DNA from: Soehngenia longivitae
Lineage (GTDB): Bacteria; Bacillota; Clostridia; Tissierellales; Tissierellaceae
Assembly: GCF_004684055.1 (NCBI RefSeq)
Contig: NZ_SRIB01000003.1
Span: 123,554-187,553 of the forward strand
Reading direction: 5' to 3'
Length of the DNA: 64,000 nt
The translations under genes and the position numbers were made by a program. Below the pieces are notes generated by a model. The model made no database searches. It was not told the origin of the DNA and worked only from the letters and a program-made list of their open reading frames with translations. Every line of letters begins with the position of its first letter. Within the stretch, counting starts at the first letter, position 1. This document shows positions 47,209 to 57,527 of this stretch, in pieces.

Positions 47209-49209
47209 ATGAATATCGCGCTGATCGCAGCTCCTGTCGTTGGAGTTGTTGCTTTGTTATTTGCTCTATACAAGGCAACTTACGTGAATAAGAAAAAGCC
47301 TGGTAATGAAAGAATGGTAGAGATAGCCTCTTACATTCATGAAGGAGCGATGGCTTTTTTATTAAGACAGTATAGGTATTTAGCAGTATTTATTTTGGTA
47401 TTATTTGTAGTTCTTGGTCTATTGATTAGCTGGAAAACCTCTATAACATTTTTGTTTGGAGCATTGTTTTCCGTATTAGCTGGTTATTTTGGGATGAATG
47501 TAGCTACTAAAGCTAATGTAAGAACTTCTAATGCTGCGATGGAGAGCGGTATAAACGAAGCCTTGAAAATAGCATTTTCAGGCGGTACAGTAATGGGAAT
47601 GAGCGTTGTAGGACTTGGCATACTCGGCGTTAGCGTATCCTACATAATTTTTAAAGACCCTGAAATTATAACTGGATTTGGTCTAGGGGCATCATCCATT
47701 GCATTATTCGCAAGAGTAGGTGGAGGAATTTACACAAAGGCAGCAGATGTTGGGGCTGACTTAGTTGGTAAAGTAGAAGCTGGCATACCAGAAGATGACC
47801 CAAGAAACCCTGCCGTCATAGCAGACAATGTTGGGGACAACGTAGGAGACGTAGCTGGTATGGGAGCAGACCTATTTGAGTCTTATGTGGGTGCAATTAT
47901 ATCAGCAGTGACTTTAGGACTCATCGCATATGGAGATAATGGAATCTATTTTGCATTAGCATTTTCAACAGTTGGAATATTAGCTTCAATTATAGGTGTA
48001 TATTTTGTAAGGGGAGATAAAGACCCTCAAAAATCTTTAAATACTGGAACAGTAGTAAGTTCATTTATCACTTTGATCATGGCATTTGTGTTAAGCAATG
48101 TATTTTTAGATAGTTATAAACCTTTTATCTCAATAGTAGCAGGGCTTGCAGTCGGTTTACTAATTGCAAGAATAACTGAATATTATACATCCTCAGATTA
48201 TAAACCAGTTAAAAGAATTGCAAGAGAATCAGAGACAGGAGCTTCAACAAATATTATTGGAGGACTATCTGTCGGAATGATGTCTACAGCTCTTCCTATT
48301 ATAGTAATAGCTGCAGGTATACTCGTTGCATATTATGCGTCTAACGGCGCAACCGATCCAGCTCAAGGACTATATGGGATAGCATTAGCTGCAGTTGGGA
48401 TGCTTTCTACAGCTGCTATGACTATAGCAGTAGATGCTTATGGACCAATAGCAGACAATGCAGGCGGAATTTCTGAAATGTGTCAATTGCCTAAAGAGGT
48501 AAGAAAAATTACTGACAAGCTTGATTCAGTTGGGAACACTACCGCAGCTATTGGAAAGGGATTTGCAATAGGGTCAGCTGCTCTTACTGCTTTAGCACTA
48601 TTTTCATCCTATACACAAGCAGTTTCTCTTTCAAGCATAGACATTACAAGACCAACTGTAATTTCAGGATTGTTTATTGGAGGTATGCTTACTTTCCTAT
48701 TCTCTGCAATGACAATGGACGCTGTAGGAAAAACTGCTTTTAGCATGATTGAAGAAGTTAGAAGCCAATTCAAAGAAAAACCCGGCATTATGGCTGGCAC
48801 TGAAAAACCTGATTATGCAAGATGCGTTGATATAAGCACAAAAGCAGCGCTTAAAGAGATGATAATCCCTGGATTATTAGCTGTTTTTGCACCTGTATTG
48901 ATAGGTATATTGTTAGGACCTGAGGCATTAGGTGGATTATTAGCAGGATCATTGATAACAGGAGTTTTGATGGCTATATTTATGGCAAATTCAGGTGGTG
49001 CATGGGACAATGCTAAGAAATATATAGAAGAAGGAAATCATGGTGGAAAAGGCAGCGATGCTCATAAAGCAGCTGTTATTGGAGACACTGTAGGAGATCC
49101 TTTTAAAGATACTGCAGGTCCTTCTTTGAACATATTAATAAAACTAATGACGATTGTTTCGTTAGTATTTGCAAAAGTATTTTTAACTTATGGTGGAATA
49201 TTGTTCTAA
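47209..49209 (+). CDS. hppA: Membrane-bound pyrophosphatase, K+-dependent
   Basis: This 666-residue protein has about 16 membrane segments and the substrate motif [33 protein letters not shown]. The segment [16 protein letters not shown] has alanine at the position that separates K+-dependent (Ala) from K+-independent (Lys) enzymes. Such enzymes pump Na+ or H+ using pyrophosphate hydrolysis, saving energy in anaerobes; the ion cannot be read with confidence by eye. The ATG follows GGGGGAAGATTG. A terminator follows. Confidence 0.93.
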   Translation: MNIALIAAPVVGVVALLFALYKATYVNKKKPGNERMVEIASYIHEGAMAFLLRQYRYLAVFILVLFVVLGLLISWKTSITFLFGALFSVLAGYFGMNVATKANVRTSNAAMESGINEALKIAFSGGTVMGMSVVGLGILGVSVSYIIFKDPEIITGFGLGASSIALFARVGGGIYTKAADVGADLVGKVEAGIPEDDPRNPAVIADNVGDNVGDVAGMGADLFESYVGAIISAVTLGLIAYGDNGIYFALAFSTVGILASIIGVYFVRGDKDPQKSLNTGTVVSSFITLIMAFVLSNVFLDSYKPFISIVAGLAVGLLIARITEYYTSSDYKPVKRIARESETGASTNIIGGLSVGMMSTALPIIVIAAGILVAYYASNGATDPAQGLYGIALAAVGMLSTAAMTIAVDAYGPIADNAGGISEMCQLPKEVRKITDKLDSVGNTTAAIGKGFAIGSAALTALALFSSYTQAVSLSSIDITRPTVISGLFIGGMLTFLFSAMTMDAVGKTAFSMIEEVRSQFKEKPGIMAGTEKPDYARCVDISTKAALKEMIIPGLLAVFAPVLIGILLGPEALGGLLAGSLITGVLMAIFMANSGGAWDNAKKYIEEGNHGGKGSDAHKAAVIGDTVGDPFKDTAGPSLNILIKLMTIVSLVFAKVFLTYGGILF

Positions 49210-49214
49210 AACTA

Positions 49215-49240
49215 AAATCCCTCTTTGAGGGATTTTTTTA
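49215..49240 (+). terminator. Terminator after hppA
   Basis: AAATCCCTC (49215-49223) pairs with GAGGGATTT (49227-49235), followed by a run of Ts. Confidence 0.92.
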
Positions 49241-49307
49241 TGTGATAATTTACAAAAAATATGATATAATTCAAAAGTAAATATTTGATTTAAAGAGGTT
49301 GAAAAAT

Positions 49308-50075
49308 GTGATTGTAAATATAGATGGCATGAATATAAATTACATAGTTGAAGGAGAAGGAAGTCCAGTAGTTGTATTACATGGATGGGGTGCAAACATT
49401 GAAACTGTCATACCGATAGTAAATGTTCTAAAAAGCTCATATCAAGTATATGCCATTGATTTGCCCGGATTTGGGAAATCAGATGAACCTCACGATGTAT
49501 TTGGGAGTTTTGAATATGCAGAAATCGTCAAGAAATTCATAGATCATTTTAATTTAGAAAAAATTTCATTGATTGGGCATTCGTTTGGCGGGAAGCTTTC
49601 GATAATTATAAGCTCAACATACAAAGACTATGTCGATAAATTGGTTTTGATAGACAGTGCAGGGCTTATATCTAAGAGGACTTTATCATATCACATAAAA
49701 GTGAAAAGCTATAAATTAGCTAAAAAATTATATAGATTGTTTTTCTTTTGGAAAAAAGAAAATGAAGTTGCAGAAATTATAAATAGAAGATTTGGATCTG
49801 ATGATTATAGAAATTCTTCTGGTATAATGAGAAGAATATTGGTAAAAGTAGTTAATGAAGATTTATCTTATTTATTAGAGCAAATTGAGTGCCCAACTCT
49901 TTTAATTTGGGGAGACTTGGATGATGCTACTCCATTGTATCAAGCAAAAATCATGGAAGAGAAAATCAAAGATTCGGGTTTAGTCGTATTAGAAGGTACA
50001 GGGCATTTTTCATATGTCGAAGATTATAATAAGTTTGCTTTAGTATTGAAATCGTTCTTCAATATAGAACAATAA
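49308..50075 (+). CDS. Alpha/beta hydrolase
   Basis: This 255-residue alpha/beta hydrolase has the oxyanion HGWGANI, nucleophile elbow GHSFGG (Ser), the acid in WGDLDDATP and catalytic His in GTGHFSYVE. The reaction is probably ester or thioester cleavage; substrate unknown. The start is GTG at 49308, nine bases after AGAGG; ATG two bases before is out of frame and TTG at 49299 touches the site. TATAAT at 49265-49270 is a likely -10. It forms a unit with murF 20 bases downstream. Confidence 0.88.
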   Translation: MIVNIDGMNINYIVEGEGSPVVVLHGWGANIETVIPIVNVLKSSYQVYAIDLPGFGKSDEPHDVFGSFEYAEIVKKFIDHFNLEKISLIGHSFGGKLSIIISSTYKDYVDKLVLIDSAGLISKRTLSYHIKVKSYKLAKKLYRLFFFWKKENEVAEIINRRFGSDDYRNSSGIMRRILVKVVNEDLSYLLEQIECPTLLIWGDLDDATPLYQAKIMEEKIKDSGLVVLEGTGHFSYVEDYNKFALVLKSFFNIEQ

Positions 50076-50095
50076 TGGCCTTGGAGGGAAATTTT

Positions 50096-51610
50096 TTGAA
50101 ATACACTACATATTTATTTATTATTTTGTTTTCTTTATTTGTAACTTTAGGATTTAGTAAAAGAACAAGAAAATTTTTGCATATGTCTCAATTAGAAGGA
50201 TATGAAGCTAAAGAATATTTAAAATGGTTGAAGAACAATCTAGATACTGCTTTTAATTTAAAAAGTGCAGCAAAGCCTGTAAAAAAACCACTTGTGATGA
50301 CTGAAAGAGCAAATCGATTGTTTAGATGCAATTTTTTAATAAATGTAATATTACTAGCTGCTTTCGCATCGTCAATACATTTAATTTTTAACAGCATTCC
50401 AATTTCTACATTCAGTTTTTTAGCATTTTCCTTTATATTTTACTATTTACAACCCATAACAATTTATTTATCAACAGCTATCATGAACCCCTATGAAGTA
50501 CATATCAATAGAGGATATTATTTACAAGCTCAAAATAAAATCATGAACAGGAAAGACTTAACAGTTATAGGGATAACAGGAAGCTTTGGGAAAACGAGTA
50601 CAAAATTTACAGTTGCTACTATTCTTTCAGAAAAATACAAGGTGTTAAATACACCTGAATCATATAATACTCCAATGGGCTTATCAAAAGTCATCAACAA
50701 TGAGCTCAAAGATGATGATCAAGTTTTTGTCGCAGAAATGGGAGCAAAAAAAATAGGTGAAATCAGAGAACTTGCGGAATTAGCTAAACCTAAGATTGGT
50801 ATAATAACTTCAATAGGACCTGTTCACATAGAAACATTCAAAAATATCGACAACATCATGAAGACAAAATATGAACTAATCGAAGAATTGCCAACAGATG
50901 GCATCGCGATATTTAATTACGACAATGAATACGTAAGGAAATTGGCAGATAAAACTTTTAAAGAAAAGATATTATATGGCATAGAGCTCAAAGATAAAGT
51001 GGATATCTATGTAGATGACATTGAAATATCTGAAAAAGGTTCTTCCTTTACATTAAAACACAAAGATGGACGAAGCATAAGATGCACTACTAAATTATTG
51101 GGTAAACATAATATATACAATATACTTGCAGGTGTAGCAGCAGCACTTGCTATGGGTTTAAATTTTGAAGAAATCAAAGAAGGAATAGCTAAAATCGAGC
51201 CAGTTGAACACAGATTAAACTTAATAGATTCTCCAACCGGTGTTATAATAATTGACGATGCGTTTAATTCTAACCCTGAAGGCACAAAAGCTGCATTAGA
51301 AGTGATCAGTCAATTTAAAGAAGGCAAGAAATTCATAATAACCCCAGGTATGATTGAATTGGGGGAAATGGAAGATAGATACAATAAAGAATTTGGAGCT
51401 AACATTGGGAAGGTCTGTGATTACGCTATATTGGTAGGCGAAAAAAGGACAAAACCAATTTACGAAGGTTTAAAAGAGTCAAACTTTAAGGAAGACCATA
51501 TATTTGTTGTAAACAGCTTAGATGAAGCTACTAAGATAATTGGGAATTTAGCAAAGCTAAAAGATGTTGTATTGTTCGAAAATGATTTACCCGACACATA
51601 TACAGAATAG
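50096..51610 (+). CDS. murF: UDP-MurNAc-tripeptide:D-Ala-D-Ala ligase (MurF-like), membrane-anchored
   Basis: The 504-residue protein has three hydrophobic stretches in its first 130 residues (around 3-19, 81-97 and 104-126), followed by a full Mur ligase: ATP loop GITGSFGKTSTK near 159, GAKKIGEIRELAELAKP, LLGKHNIYNILAG and DDAFNSNPEGT. MurF joins D-Ala-D-Ala to the UDP-MurNAc-tripeptide. Cytosolic MurF proteins lack the membrane part. The start is TTG at 50096, seven bases from GGAGGG. It is followed by ddl 11 bases later, giving maker and user of the dipeptide in tandem. Confidence 0.9.
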   Translation: MKYTTYLFIILFSLFVTLGFSKRTRKFLHMSQLEGYEAKEYLKWLKNNLDTAFNLKSAAKPVKKPLVMTERANRLFRCNFLINVILLAAFASSIHLIFNSIPISTFSFLAFSFIFYYLQPITIYLSTAIMNPYEVHINRGYYLQAQNKIMNRKDLTVIGITGSFGKTSTKFTVATILSEKYKVLNTPESYNTPMGLSKVINNELKDDDQVFVAEMGAKKIGEIRELAELAKPKIGIITSIGPVHIETFKNIDNIMKTKYELIEELPTDGIAIFNYDNEYVRKLADKTFKEKILYGIELKDKVDIYVDDIEISEKGSSFTLKHKDGRSIRCTTKLLGKHNIYNILAGVAAALAMGLNFEEIKEGIAKIEPVEHRLNLIDSPTGVIIIDDAFNSNPEGTKAALEVISQFKEGKKFIITPGMIELGEMEDRYNKEFGANIGKVCDYAILVGEKRTKPIYEGLKESNFKEDHIFVVNSLDEATKIIGNLAKLKDVVLFENDLPDTYTE

Positions 51611-51621
51611 GAGGTCAAGCC

Positions 51622-52782
51622 ATGAAAAATGTTGGAATATTATTTGGAGGAAGAAGTGTAGAGCACGAAGTATCTGTTATAACAGCAATGCAGATCATTG
51701 AAAATATAGACAAGACGAAGTTCAATCCCATACCTATATATGTAAACAAAAATGGTGAGTGGCTAGTATCAGAATCATTTCTTAAATTTGAAAGCTTTAA
51801 AAATGAAAAGTATGAGAATGTAAAAAAAATTATACTGTCTCCAAACTATAAAGATCAAAACTTGTATATACACCCAAACGATATTAAATTATTTACGAAG
51901 AAAGACTTAGATAGTATAGATGTTTTTTTCCCTGCATTCCATGGTACCAATGGTGAAGATGGCACTATACAAGGATTACTTGAACTCATAGGTCTGCCTT
52001 ATGTAGGGGCAGGGGTATTAAGTTCTGCAGTTGGCATGGATAAAATAATCATGAAAGATATTTTTAAAGCTAATGACATCCCTGTAGTGGATTACACATA
52101 TTATTACAGGAGTTCGTGGAAAACGAACAAAGAAGCTGTGCTAAAAGACATTGAGTCTAAGATTACTTATCCGTTATTTGTAAAACCAGCAAATTTAGGT
52201 TCGAGTATTGGGATCAGCAAGGTTAAAAGCAATGAAGATTTAGAAAGCGCTATAGAATTAGCTTTTAGTTATGACAGAAAAATCATAATAGAAAAAGCCG
52301 TTGAAGATCCAAGAGAGATCAACTGTGCTGTCATGGGATATGAAGACGATTTAGAAGTATCATTATGTGAGGAACCACTAGGGTGGAAAGAAATACTATC
52401 ATTTGATGATAAATACGTAAAACAAGATAGCAAAACGACAAAAGGAGACAAAAACAAAAACATACCTGCAAACCTATCTGATGAAATAAGGACAAAAATT
52501 GAAAATTATGCTAAATTAGCATTCAAATCCATTGATTGCAGAGGAAATGCAAGAATAGATTTTCTTGTGAAAGAAGAAGATGTCTATGTCAATGAAATAA
52601 ATACAATGCCAGGTTCAATAGCGTTTTACCTATGGGAAGGCAGAGGGTATAGTTTTAAAGAGTTGATATCTAAAATGATAGATATAGCTATAAAGGCTCA
52701 AAAAGACAAAGAAGCAAATATGTACACTTACGACTCAAATTTGTTTAAAAGGACTCAATTTGGGGCAAAAATAAAAAAATAA
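51622..52782 (+). CDS. ddl: D-alanine--D-alanine ligase
   Basis: This 386-residue ATP-grasp enzyme has GGRSVEHEVSV at the N-terminus, FPAFHGTNGEDGTIQG, the KPANLGSSIGISKV loop and the Mg site ARIDFLV...VNEINTMPGS. The last segment (MPGSIAFYLWEGRGYSF) differs from the usual MPGFT, a variant that I recall seeing in clostridial Ddl homologues. The C-terminus is extended by about 20 residues. It supplies D-Ala-D-Ala to MurF. D-lactate or D-serine specificity cannot be excluded from sequence, but no other van-type genes are present. Confidence 0.9.
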   Translation: MKNVGILFGGRSVEHEVSVITAMQIIENIDKTKFNPIPIYVNKNGEWLVSESFLKFESFKNEKYENVKKIILSPNYKDQNLYIHPNDIKLFTKKDLDSIDVFFPAFHGTNGEDGTIQGLLELIGLPYVGAGVLSSAVGMDKIIMKDIFKANDIPVVDYTYYYRSSWKTNKEAVLKDIESKITYPLFVKPANLGSSIGISKVKSNEDLESAIELAFSYDRKIIIEKAVEDPREINCAVMGYEDDLEVSLCEEPLGWKEILSFDDKYVKQDSKTTKGDKNKNIPANLSDEIRTKIENYAKLAFKSIDCRGNARIDFLVKEEDVYVNEINTMPGSIAFYLWEGRGYSFKELISKMIDIAIKAQKDKEANMYTYDSNLFKRTQFGAKIKK

Positions 52783-52785
52783 GAT

Positions 52786-52820
52786 AAATTATGCTGCGCA
52801 GTATAAGTGCAGCATAATTT
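52786..52820 (+). terminator. Hairpin between ddl and rnr
   Basis: AAATTATGCTGC (52786-52797) and GCAGCATAATTT (52809-52820) form a perfect 12-bp stem with an 11-base loop. Only TTTGTT follows; termination is probable but not strong. Confidence 0.65.
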
Positions 52821-52843
52821 GTTAGAAGTATTGGAGGTATACC

Positions 52844-54979
52844 ATGCCAATAAAAGAAAGAATTATTGAAACGATGAGCTCAAAAGAATATAAGCCACTG
52901 CTTAAGGAAGAATTGGCATTCATCTTTGGCATCAACAGAAAAGATGAAAAAGATTTCTTTAAAATCCTTTCTTCACTAGAAAAAGAAGGGCTCATAGTAA
53001 AGAATAAAGAAGATAGATATATTTTAATAAACAATGAACATATGGCAATAGGTAAGATTGAAGCAAATGAAAAGGGATATGGATTTCTAATTCCCAACGA
53101 TAAATCAAAAGAAGATATATTTATTCCACCTGAAAATATGGATTCAGCTATGCACAATGACACAGTTATAGTAAATATAACTAGAAAAGCAGGACCGAAT
53201 AAAAAAGCCGAAGGTGAAGTCATAAAAGTTTTAGAAAGGGCAAACACTGAGATAATTGGAACATTTGAAGACAATGGAAACTTTGGCTTTGTTGTTCCAG
53301 ATAATCCCAAAATATATTACGATGTATTTATTCCTAAAAATGCAAAAAACAATGCAAAAAATGGGCAAAAAGTCATTGTAAGTGTAACAAAATGGCCAGA
53401 TTATCACAAAAATCCTGAAGGGGTCATAAAAGAAGTACTTGGGTACAGTTACGAGAAGGGAATTGACATACTTTCAATTATCAAAGAATACAATTTGCCG
53501 ACTGATTTTTCAGATGAGGCAAAAAAAGAAGCAAAACGAGTGGCAAAAATAGAACCAGATGACAAAGACAATAGGGTCGACTATAGAAATTTGACTGTAT
53601 TTACGATCGATGGTAAAGATGCAAAAGATTTTGACGATGCAGTGTCGATAGAAATGTTAGATAAAGATACATTTCTTTTAGGAGTTCATATTGCAGATGT
53701 ATCCCATTATGTAAGACCCAAAATGCAACTCGATAAAGAAGCACTTCTAAGGGGAAATTCTGTATACTTACTTGATAGAGTTATACCAATGCTTCCCGAA
53801 GAGTTAAGCAATGAGATTTGTTCATTAAATCCTGATACAGACAGACTCACACTATCTGTAATGATGAATGTTGACAGGTCTGGGAAAGTCATAGATCATA
53901 AGATTTACAAGAGCATAATAAAAAGCAAAGCTCGATTAGTCTATGACGATGTTTCTGATCTTCTGGAAGGAGTAGAAAGCGATTATCCTAAAGAGTTATT
54001 AGCTGTCAAGGATGAATTATTCACAATGAGCGAGCTCATGGAAATTTTGCGTAATAGAAGAGAAAAAAGGGGCAGTATTGATTTTGATTTTCCTGAAAGC
54101 TATATTGAATTAGATGAAAATGGCAAAGCAATAGATGTAAAAAGGCTAGATAGACGAGTAGCCAATAGAATGATTGAAGAGTTTATGCTTGTCACAAATG
54201 AAACAATAGCTGAACGATTTTTTTGGGCAGATACTCCATTTATATATAGGATACATGAAGAACCAGATCCAAAAAAAGTCGAACAATTTATTAAAGTACT
54301 GTATAATTTTGGGTACAGACTAAAAGGAAAAGACCTGCACCCTAAAGAATTTCAAAGAATAACAAAAGAAATCAAGGGTAAGAAAGAAGAAGCACTTTTA
54401 TCAAATCTTTTGTTAAGGACTCTACAAAGAGCAAAATACAGTGCAGAATATGATGTGCACTTTGGACTTGCAGCAAAGTATTATACGCATTTCACTTCAC
54501 CTATAAGAAGATATGCTGATTTACAAATACACAGGATAATCAAAGATTATATAGATGGGACTTTATCAGAAAAGAAAGAGAAGAAATTAAGAGAAACTCT
54601 ACCTGAAGTAGCTGAGCATGTATCAATGACAGAAAGATTGGCAGATGAAGCTGAACGCGACGTTGACGACTTAAAGAAAGCTGAATACATGAGTTCGAAA
54701 ATTGGAGAAGAGTATGTAGGCTTAATATCAAATGTAACTAGTTTTGGAATGTTTGTGCAGCTAGAAAATACAGTAGAGGGACTTGTTCATTTTAGCAATA
54801 TGAAAGATGATTATTACTTATTTGATGAAGAAAACTACCAAATAATCGGAGAGATGACGCGAAAGATTTACCGAATTGGAGACGAGGTAAAAATACGCGT
54901 AGTCGGCACGGATTTAGTCAAAAAAAATATAGATTTTGAATTAGTTTATGATGAAACTGTTATACAGGGAGTGATTTAA
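52844..54979 (+). CDS. rnr: Ribonuclease R
   Basis: This 711-residue exoribonuclease has an N-terminal winged-helix part (about 1-65), two cold-shock domains, the RNB catalytic domain with [17 protein letters not shown] (Mg-binding aspartates), [11 protein letters not shown] and [16 protein letters not shown], and a C-terminal S1 domain ([23 protein letters not shown]). RNase R degrades structured RNA 3' to 5' and works with SmpB-tmRNA in clearing faulty mRNA. Its stop overlaps the start of smpB. Length fits Gram-positive RNase R. Confidence 0.96.
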   Translation: MPIKERIIETMSSKEYKPLLKEELAFIFGINRKDEKDFFKILSSLEKEGLIVKNKEDRYILINNEHMAIGKIEANEKGYGFLIPNDKSKEDIFIPPENMDSAMHNDTVIVNITRKAGPNKKAEGEVIKVLERANTEIIGTFEDNGNFGFVVPDNPKIYYDVFIPKNAKNNAKNGQKVIVSVTKWPDYHKNPEGVIKEVLGYSYEKGIDILSIIKEYNLPTDFSDEAKKEAKRVAKIEPDDKDNRVDYRNLTVFTIDGKDAKDFDDAVSIEMLDKDTFLLGVHIADVSHYVRPKMQLDKEALLRGNSVYLLDRVIPMLPEELSNEICSLNPDTDRLTLSVMMNVDRSGKVIDHKIYKSIIKSKARLVYDDVSDLLEGVESDYPKELLAVKDELFTMSELMEILRNRREKRGSIDFDFPESYIELDENGKAIDVKRLDRRVANRMIEEFMLVTNETIAERFFWADTPFIYRIHEEPDPKKVEQFIKVLYNFGYRLKGKDLHPKEFQRITKEIKGKKEEALLSNLLLRTLQRAKYSAEYDVHFGLAAKYYTHFTSPIRRYADLQIHRIIKDYIDGTLSEKKEKKLRETLPEVAEHVSMTERLADEAERDVDDLKKAEYMSSKIGEEYVGLISNVTSFGMFVQLENTVEGLVHFSNMKDDYYLFDEENYQIIGEMTRKIYRIGDEVKIRVVGTDLVKKNIDFELVYDETVIQGVI

Positions 54980-55443
54980 TGAACAATAATCAAATTAAAG
55001 TCGCTGCAACTAACAAAAAGGCTAGGCATGACTATTTTATTGAAGACACTTTAGAAGCTGGAATTGTCTTAACAGGAACTGAAGTTAAATCGATACGTCA
55101 AGGGAAAGTGAACATAAAAGATAGTTATGCAAATATTGAAAATGGCGAAGTTTTTTTATACAATATGCATATAAGTCCATATGAGCAAGGAAACATTTAC
55201 AATGTAGATCCATTGAGAGTGAGAAAACTGCTCTTAAACAAAAGAGAGATCAGGAAGTTAATTGGCCTAACAACGATTAAAGGATATACGCTAATACCCC
55301 TTTCACTGTACTTTAAAAATGGCAAAGTAAAAGTAGAACTGGCAATAGCAAAGGGTAAAAAACTCTATGATAAAAGGGAAACTATAGCAAAGAGAGATGC
55401 TGAAAGAAAGATCCAACAAATGGAGAAGGAAAAATACAGATAA
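54979..55443 (+). CDS. smpB: SsrA-binding protein SmpB
   Basis: This 154-residue protein binds tmRNA and directs it to stalled ribosomes. It shows [42 protein letters not shown] in outline and the basic C-terminal helix ([16 protein letters not shown]). It overlaps the end of rnr by one base and lies just upstream of ssrA, the conserved rnr-smpB-ssrA order. Confidence 0.97.
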   Translation: MNNNQIKVAATNKKARHDYFIEDTLEAGIVLTGTEVKSIRQGKVNIKDSYANIENGEVFLYNMHISPYEQGNIYNVDPLRVRKLLLNKREIRKLIGLTTIKGYTLIPLSLYFKNGKVKVELAIAKGKKLYDKRETIAKRDAERKIQQMEKEKYR

Positions 55444-55456
55444 AAGCTAGTGCAAT

Positions 55457-55485
55457 TTGACATTTTACCCCCTTTATGCTATCAT
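55457..55485 (+). promoter_or_regulatory. Sigma-A promoter of ssrA
   Basis: TTGACA (55457-55462), a 17-base spacer and TATCAT (55480-55485) lie just ahead of the tmRNA. Confidence 0.85.
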
Positions 55486-55499
55486 AATAGTGTAAATAT

Positions 55500-55851
55500 G
55501 GGGGCGAAATTGGTTTCGACGGGGGTCGTGAATCAGGAGTAGCGAGTCGTTGTCGCCAAGCAACGTAAAAAGTGGCAACAAAAAATAAACGCAGATAATA
55601 ATTACGCATTAGCAGCTTAATTTAAGCTGCTCGTTCTATCTATGTTGCCCACGGCATAGAATAGAGCGTCAAATTTGTGGGGAACCGAGTCTAGCAAAGC
55701 TTTGAGCTAGAAACGGAATCTATGAAGCTACTGAAGCTTTCATCCTGCCAGTAGGAGGTTAGTTTCAGGAAATTTAAATTACTGGCTGCGCTCGGAGAAA
55801 CTCCTGTGGATCGGTTCTCGGACGTGGGTTCGACTCCCACCGCCTCCACCA
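55500..55851 (+). ncRNA. ssrA: Transfer-messenger RNA (tmRNA)
   Basis: GGGGGCG at the 5' end pairs with CGCCTCC before the encoded CCA, making the acceptor stem. The 5' GAAATTGGTTTCGAC and 3' GGTTCGACTCCCACC are the conserved tRNA-like parts. The tag frame runs from GCA at 55591 to TAA at 55618-55620 and encodes ADNNYALAA, to be added after the tRNA-borne alanine. Pseudoknot stems are seen around 55612-55660. It rescues stalled ribosomes with SmpB. Confidence 0.97.
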
Positions 55852-55956
55852 AAAAAGGATAAAACGAACACTTCCTCGGAGACATTGTTCTTCTTGGATC
55901 GAGTGTTTGCCCTTATTTTATCATATACGTGTTACAAATAATCCTAGGAACACAAT

Positions 55957-56000
55957 AAAAGCACCCGCATGAGATTTTACCTCTGCGAGTGTTTTCTTTT
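55957..56000 (+). terminator. Terminator downstream of tmRNA
   Basis: AAAAGCACCCGCA (55957-55969) pairs with TGCGAGTGTTTT (55984-55995) with a mismatch or two, followed by CTTTT. Confidence 0.75.
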
Positions 56001-56022
56001 ACTTAAGGAATAAAAAAGTCAT

Positions 56023-56052
56023 TAAAGTCGTTGGAAAGGCTTTATTTTTTTG
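56023..56052 (+). terminator. Second terminator-like hairpin after tmRNA
   Basis: TAAAGTC (56023-56029) pairs with GGCTTTA (56038-56044), followed by ATTTTTTT. Confidence 0.65.
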
Positions 56053-56246
56053 TCAAATTTTAATATTTATATCGCACATTGTGTTTCAAACAAAAAACAC
56101 TACTTCTTTTTATGGTATAAAATCTGTTTTTTAAATGGAATACATATAAATAAAGTAGTGGAAAAGTTAGGCACTTATGAAGAACTTAAAAAAAACTTGC
56201 AAAGCTACTTTTAAAATTTTATGATTAATAAAAGTGAGATATTAAT

Positions 56247-56354
56247 ATGATAGAAATTATAATAAACAATAATTCTCTTGTGAATCATGATGAAAATAAG
56301 ATTGGTTTAGAGATACTGATGCTACTGTTTGTTCTGCACTATATTTTTAAGTAG
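56247..56354 (+). CDS. Possible 35-residue small ORF
   Basis: The frame from ATG 56247 has a weak AAGTGAG 6-13 bases upstream. The product MIEIIINNNSLV... ends in a hydrophobic stretch (ILMLLFVLHYIF) that could be a single membrane segment. There is no family match that I recognise; it may be chance or a remnant. Confidence 0.25.
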   Translation: MIEIIINNNSLVNHDENKIGLEILMLLFVLHYIFK

Positions 56355-56385
56355 TACATAATGAATTAAATTGGGGGAGATAAGA

Positions 56386-56604
56386 ATGATTTTCGTGTTT
56401 TTTTTAATATTTGCCATTTTATCTTTTATTAGTGTTTTTATGATATTTAAAAAACAACAAAATAAACTTTTGCTACTTATACCTATTTATCTTGGATGTA
56501 TATCTTTAATAGCATTGTATTTAAATGATATAGGTATTTTTGGGTTAGGAGGATTAGTTATAATACCAATAACGATATTAAGAAAAAGAGGTATTAGGAT
56601 TTAA
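56386..56604 (+). CDS. Small membrane protein of 72 residues
   Basis: The product has three hydrophobic segments (IFVFFLIFAILSFISVFMIF, LLLLIPIYLGCISLIALYL and FGLGGLVIIPITILRKR) and a basic end. The ATG has GGGGGAG six bases upstream, which favours a real gene; TTG at 56371 is earlier but covers that site. Function is unknown. It lies alone in a gene-poor region and is followed by a terminator at 56694. Confidence 0.6.
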   Translation: MIFVFFLIFAILSFISVFMIFKKQQNKLLLLIPIYLGCISLIALYLNDIGIFGLGGLVIIPITILRKRGIRI

Positions 56605-56938
56605 TAGATGTTTTGAGGGTGTAAATTAATTTGCATAAATTGATTAAGGATTCATCCTTTTGTAATAATTTAAAATAGGATTTTGCCAAAGCAAAGGACA
56701 GGTATTCAATTGAATGTCTGTCTTTTTTAGAAACTGTAAAAAATTAAACTTTGCATCAAATCATCGCCTAAAGACATACATAAAACAAATGATGATTTAG
56801 ATTTAGTAGAAAAAATATGGTAGAAATTAGTTAAAGTATATGATAGAATAGAGAAAATCAAGGATATTTGATTAAACCAATTTATATATACTAGTGGTTT
56901 ATTGTGAAGTAATAATTATTTATATAAATGAAAGTTGG
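56605..56938. other. Gene-poor stretch with a terminator and possible gene remnant
   Basis: Apart from the terminator at 56694-56728, the frame around 56760-56870 reads SSPKDIHKTNDDLDLVEKIW, then a stop, then KLVKVYDRIEKIKDI and another stop. This may be a decayed coding remnant interrupted by stops, but I cannot name a parent gene. Nothing else is seen. Confidence 0.4.
56694..56728 (+). terminator. Rho-independent terminator
   Basis: GACAGGTATTCA (56697 onward) pairs with TGAATGTCTGTC (56711-56722), followed by six Ts. It fits the end of the 72-residue membrane-protein transcript. Confidence 0.8.
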
Positions 56939-57337
56939 ATGGAAATGAAAAAGTATAAAATAGCAGCAATACTAATGATTATTCATGGTGGTATTATTGA
57001 GTTGGGTGGTTTTTTAGCTCTTATTCCTGTTATATTATATGGCACTGATAAAGTAAATGTGGGACAATATTTTTCTTTCATCGTTCCATATCTACAAGAA
57101 AACTTCTATCTTATGATGATAATTAGTGGAATATTTGGTATTGTTAGACTGATTGGAGCAATTGGACTTTTAAAAAACAGGATGTGGGGATTGGTACTAT
57201 CAGTTGTCAATTGTGTTATTACAATGGCGCTAATGATATTTATGCTTCCAGCTGGAATTATAGATGGTATTTTTGCCTGTACAGCATTAATTTTAATTTT
57301 GACACAATATTTTGGTAAAAATAAAATCGAAGAGTAA
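56939..57337 (+). CDS. Four-helix membrane protein, unknown function
   Basis: The product of about 132 residues has four membrane segments: IAAILMIIHGGIIELGGFLALIP, LMMIISGIFGIVRLIGAIGLL, MWGLVLSVVNCVITMALMIFML and IDGIFACTALILILTQYF. The layout resembles small DUF-type membrane proteins in Firmicutes, function unknown. The start is either ATG 56939 or 56945; neither has a strong ribosome site. Signal-like upstream sequence from 56894 lacks support. It stands alone in the region. Confidence 0.62.
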   Translation: MEMKKYKIAAILMIIHGGIIELGGFLALIPVILYGTDKVNVGQYFSFIVPYLQENFYLMMIISGIFGIVRLIGAIGLLKNRMWGLVLSVVNCVITMALMIFMLPAGIIDGIFACTALILILTQYFGKNKIEE

Positions 57338-57501
57338 GATTATTTTATATGTTTTGGTTTAATTAGAGATACAAATTCTATAGGATCATTAGAGGAAATG
57401 AAATAAGTTAAAATAGATGTGCGTACTATTTATTAGCGTTATTATTAAATTGTATTAAGATTTCAAACATTAGACATACGTAAGCATTAATACAAAATGG
57501 A

Positions 57502-57527
57502 AGCTCTGTGAAATCAGAACTTTTTTT
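57502..57527 (+). terminator. Terminator-like hairpin
   Basis: AGCTCTG (57502-57508) pairs with CAGAACT (57515-57521) with one mismatch, followed by Ts. Confidence 0.6.

Larger units (their letters stand above)
55852..56246. other. Intergenic region after tmRNA
   Basis: The part at 55858-55922 has an imperfect dyad (GATAAAA...TTTTATC with AACACT...AGTGTTT). Beyond the terminators at 55957-56052 lies AT-rich sequence. A frame ending at 56214 reads VVEKLGTYEELKKNLQSYF with no credible start, perhaps a gene remnant. No copy of the tmRNA 3' end was found further right, so an integrated element is not shown. Confidence 0.5.

Noticed and set aside
51622..52782. Van-type resistance ligase
   Set aside because: No vanH, vanX, vanT or sensor genes are nearby; the gene is placed with murF, favouring a housekeeping ligase.
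52822..53310. Minus-strand frame of 162 codons opposite rnr
   Set aside because: Lies antisense to conserved RNase R domains and has serine/phenylalanine-rich shadow composition.
55858..55922. Attachment-site repeat of the tmRNA 3' end
   Set aside because: The sequence after the CCA is an imperfect inverted repeat, not a second copy of the tmRNA end, and no integrase gene is in the window.
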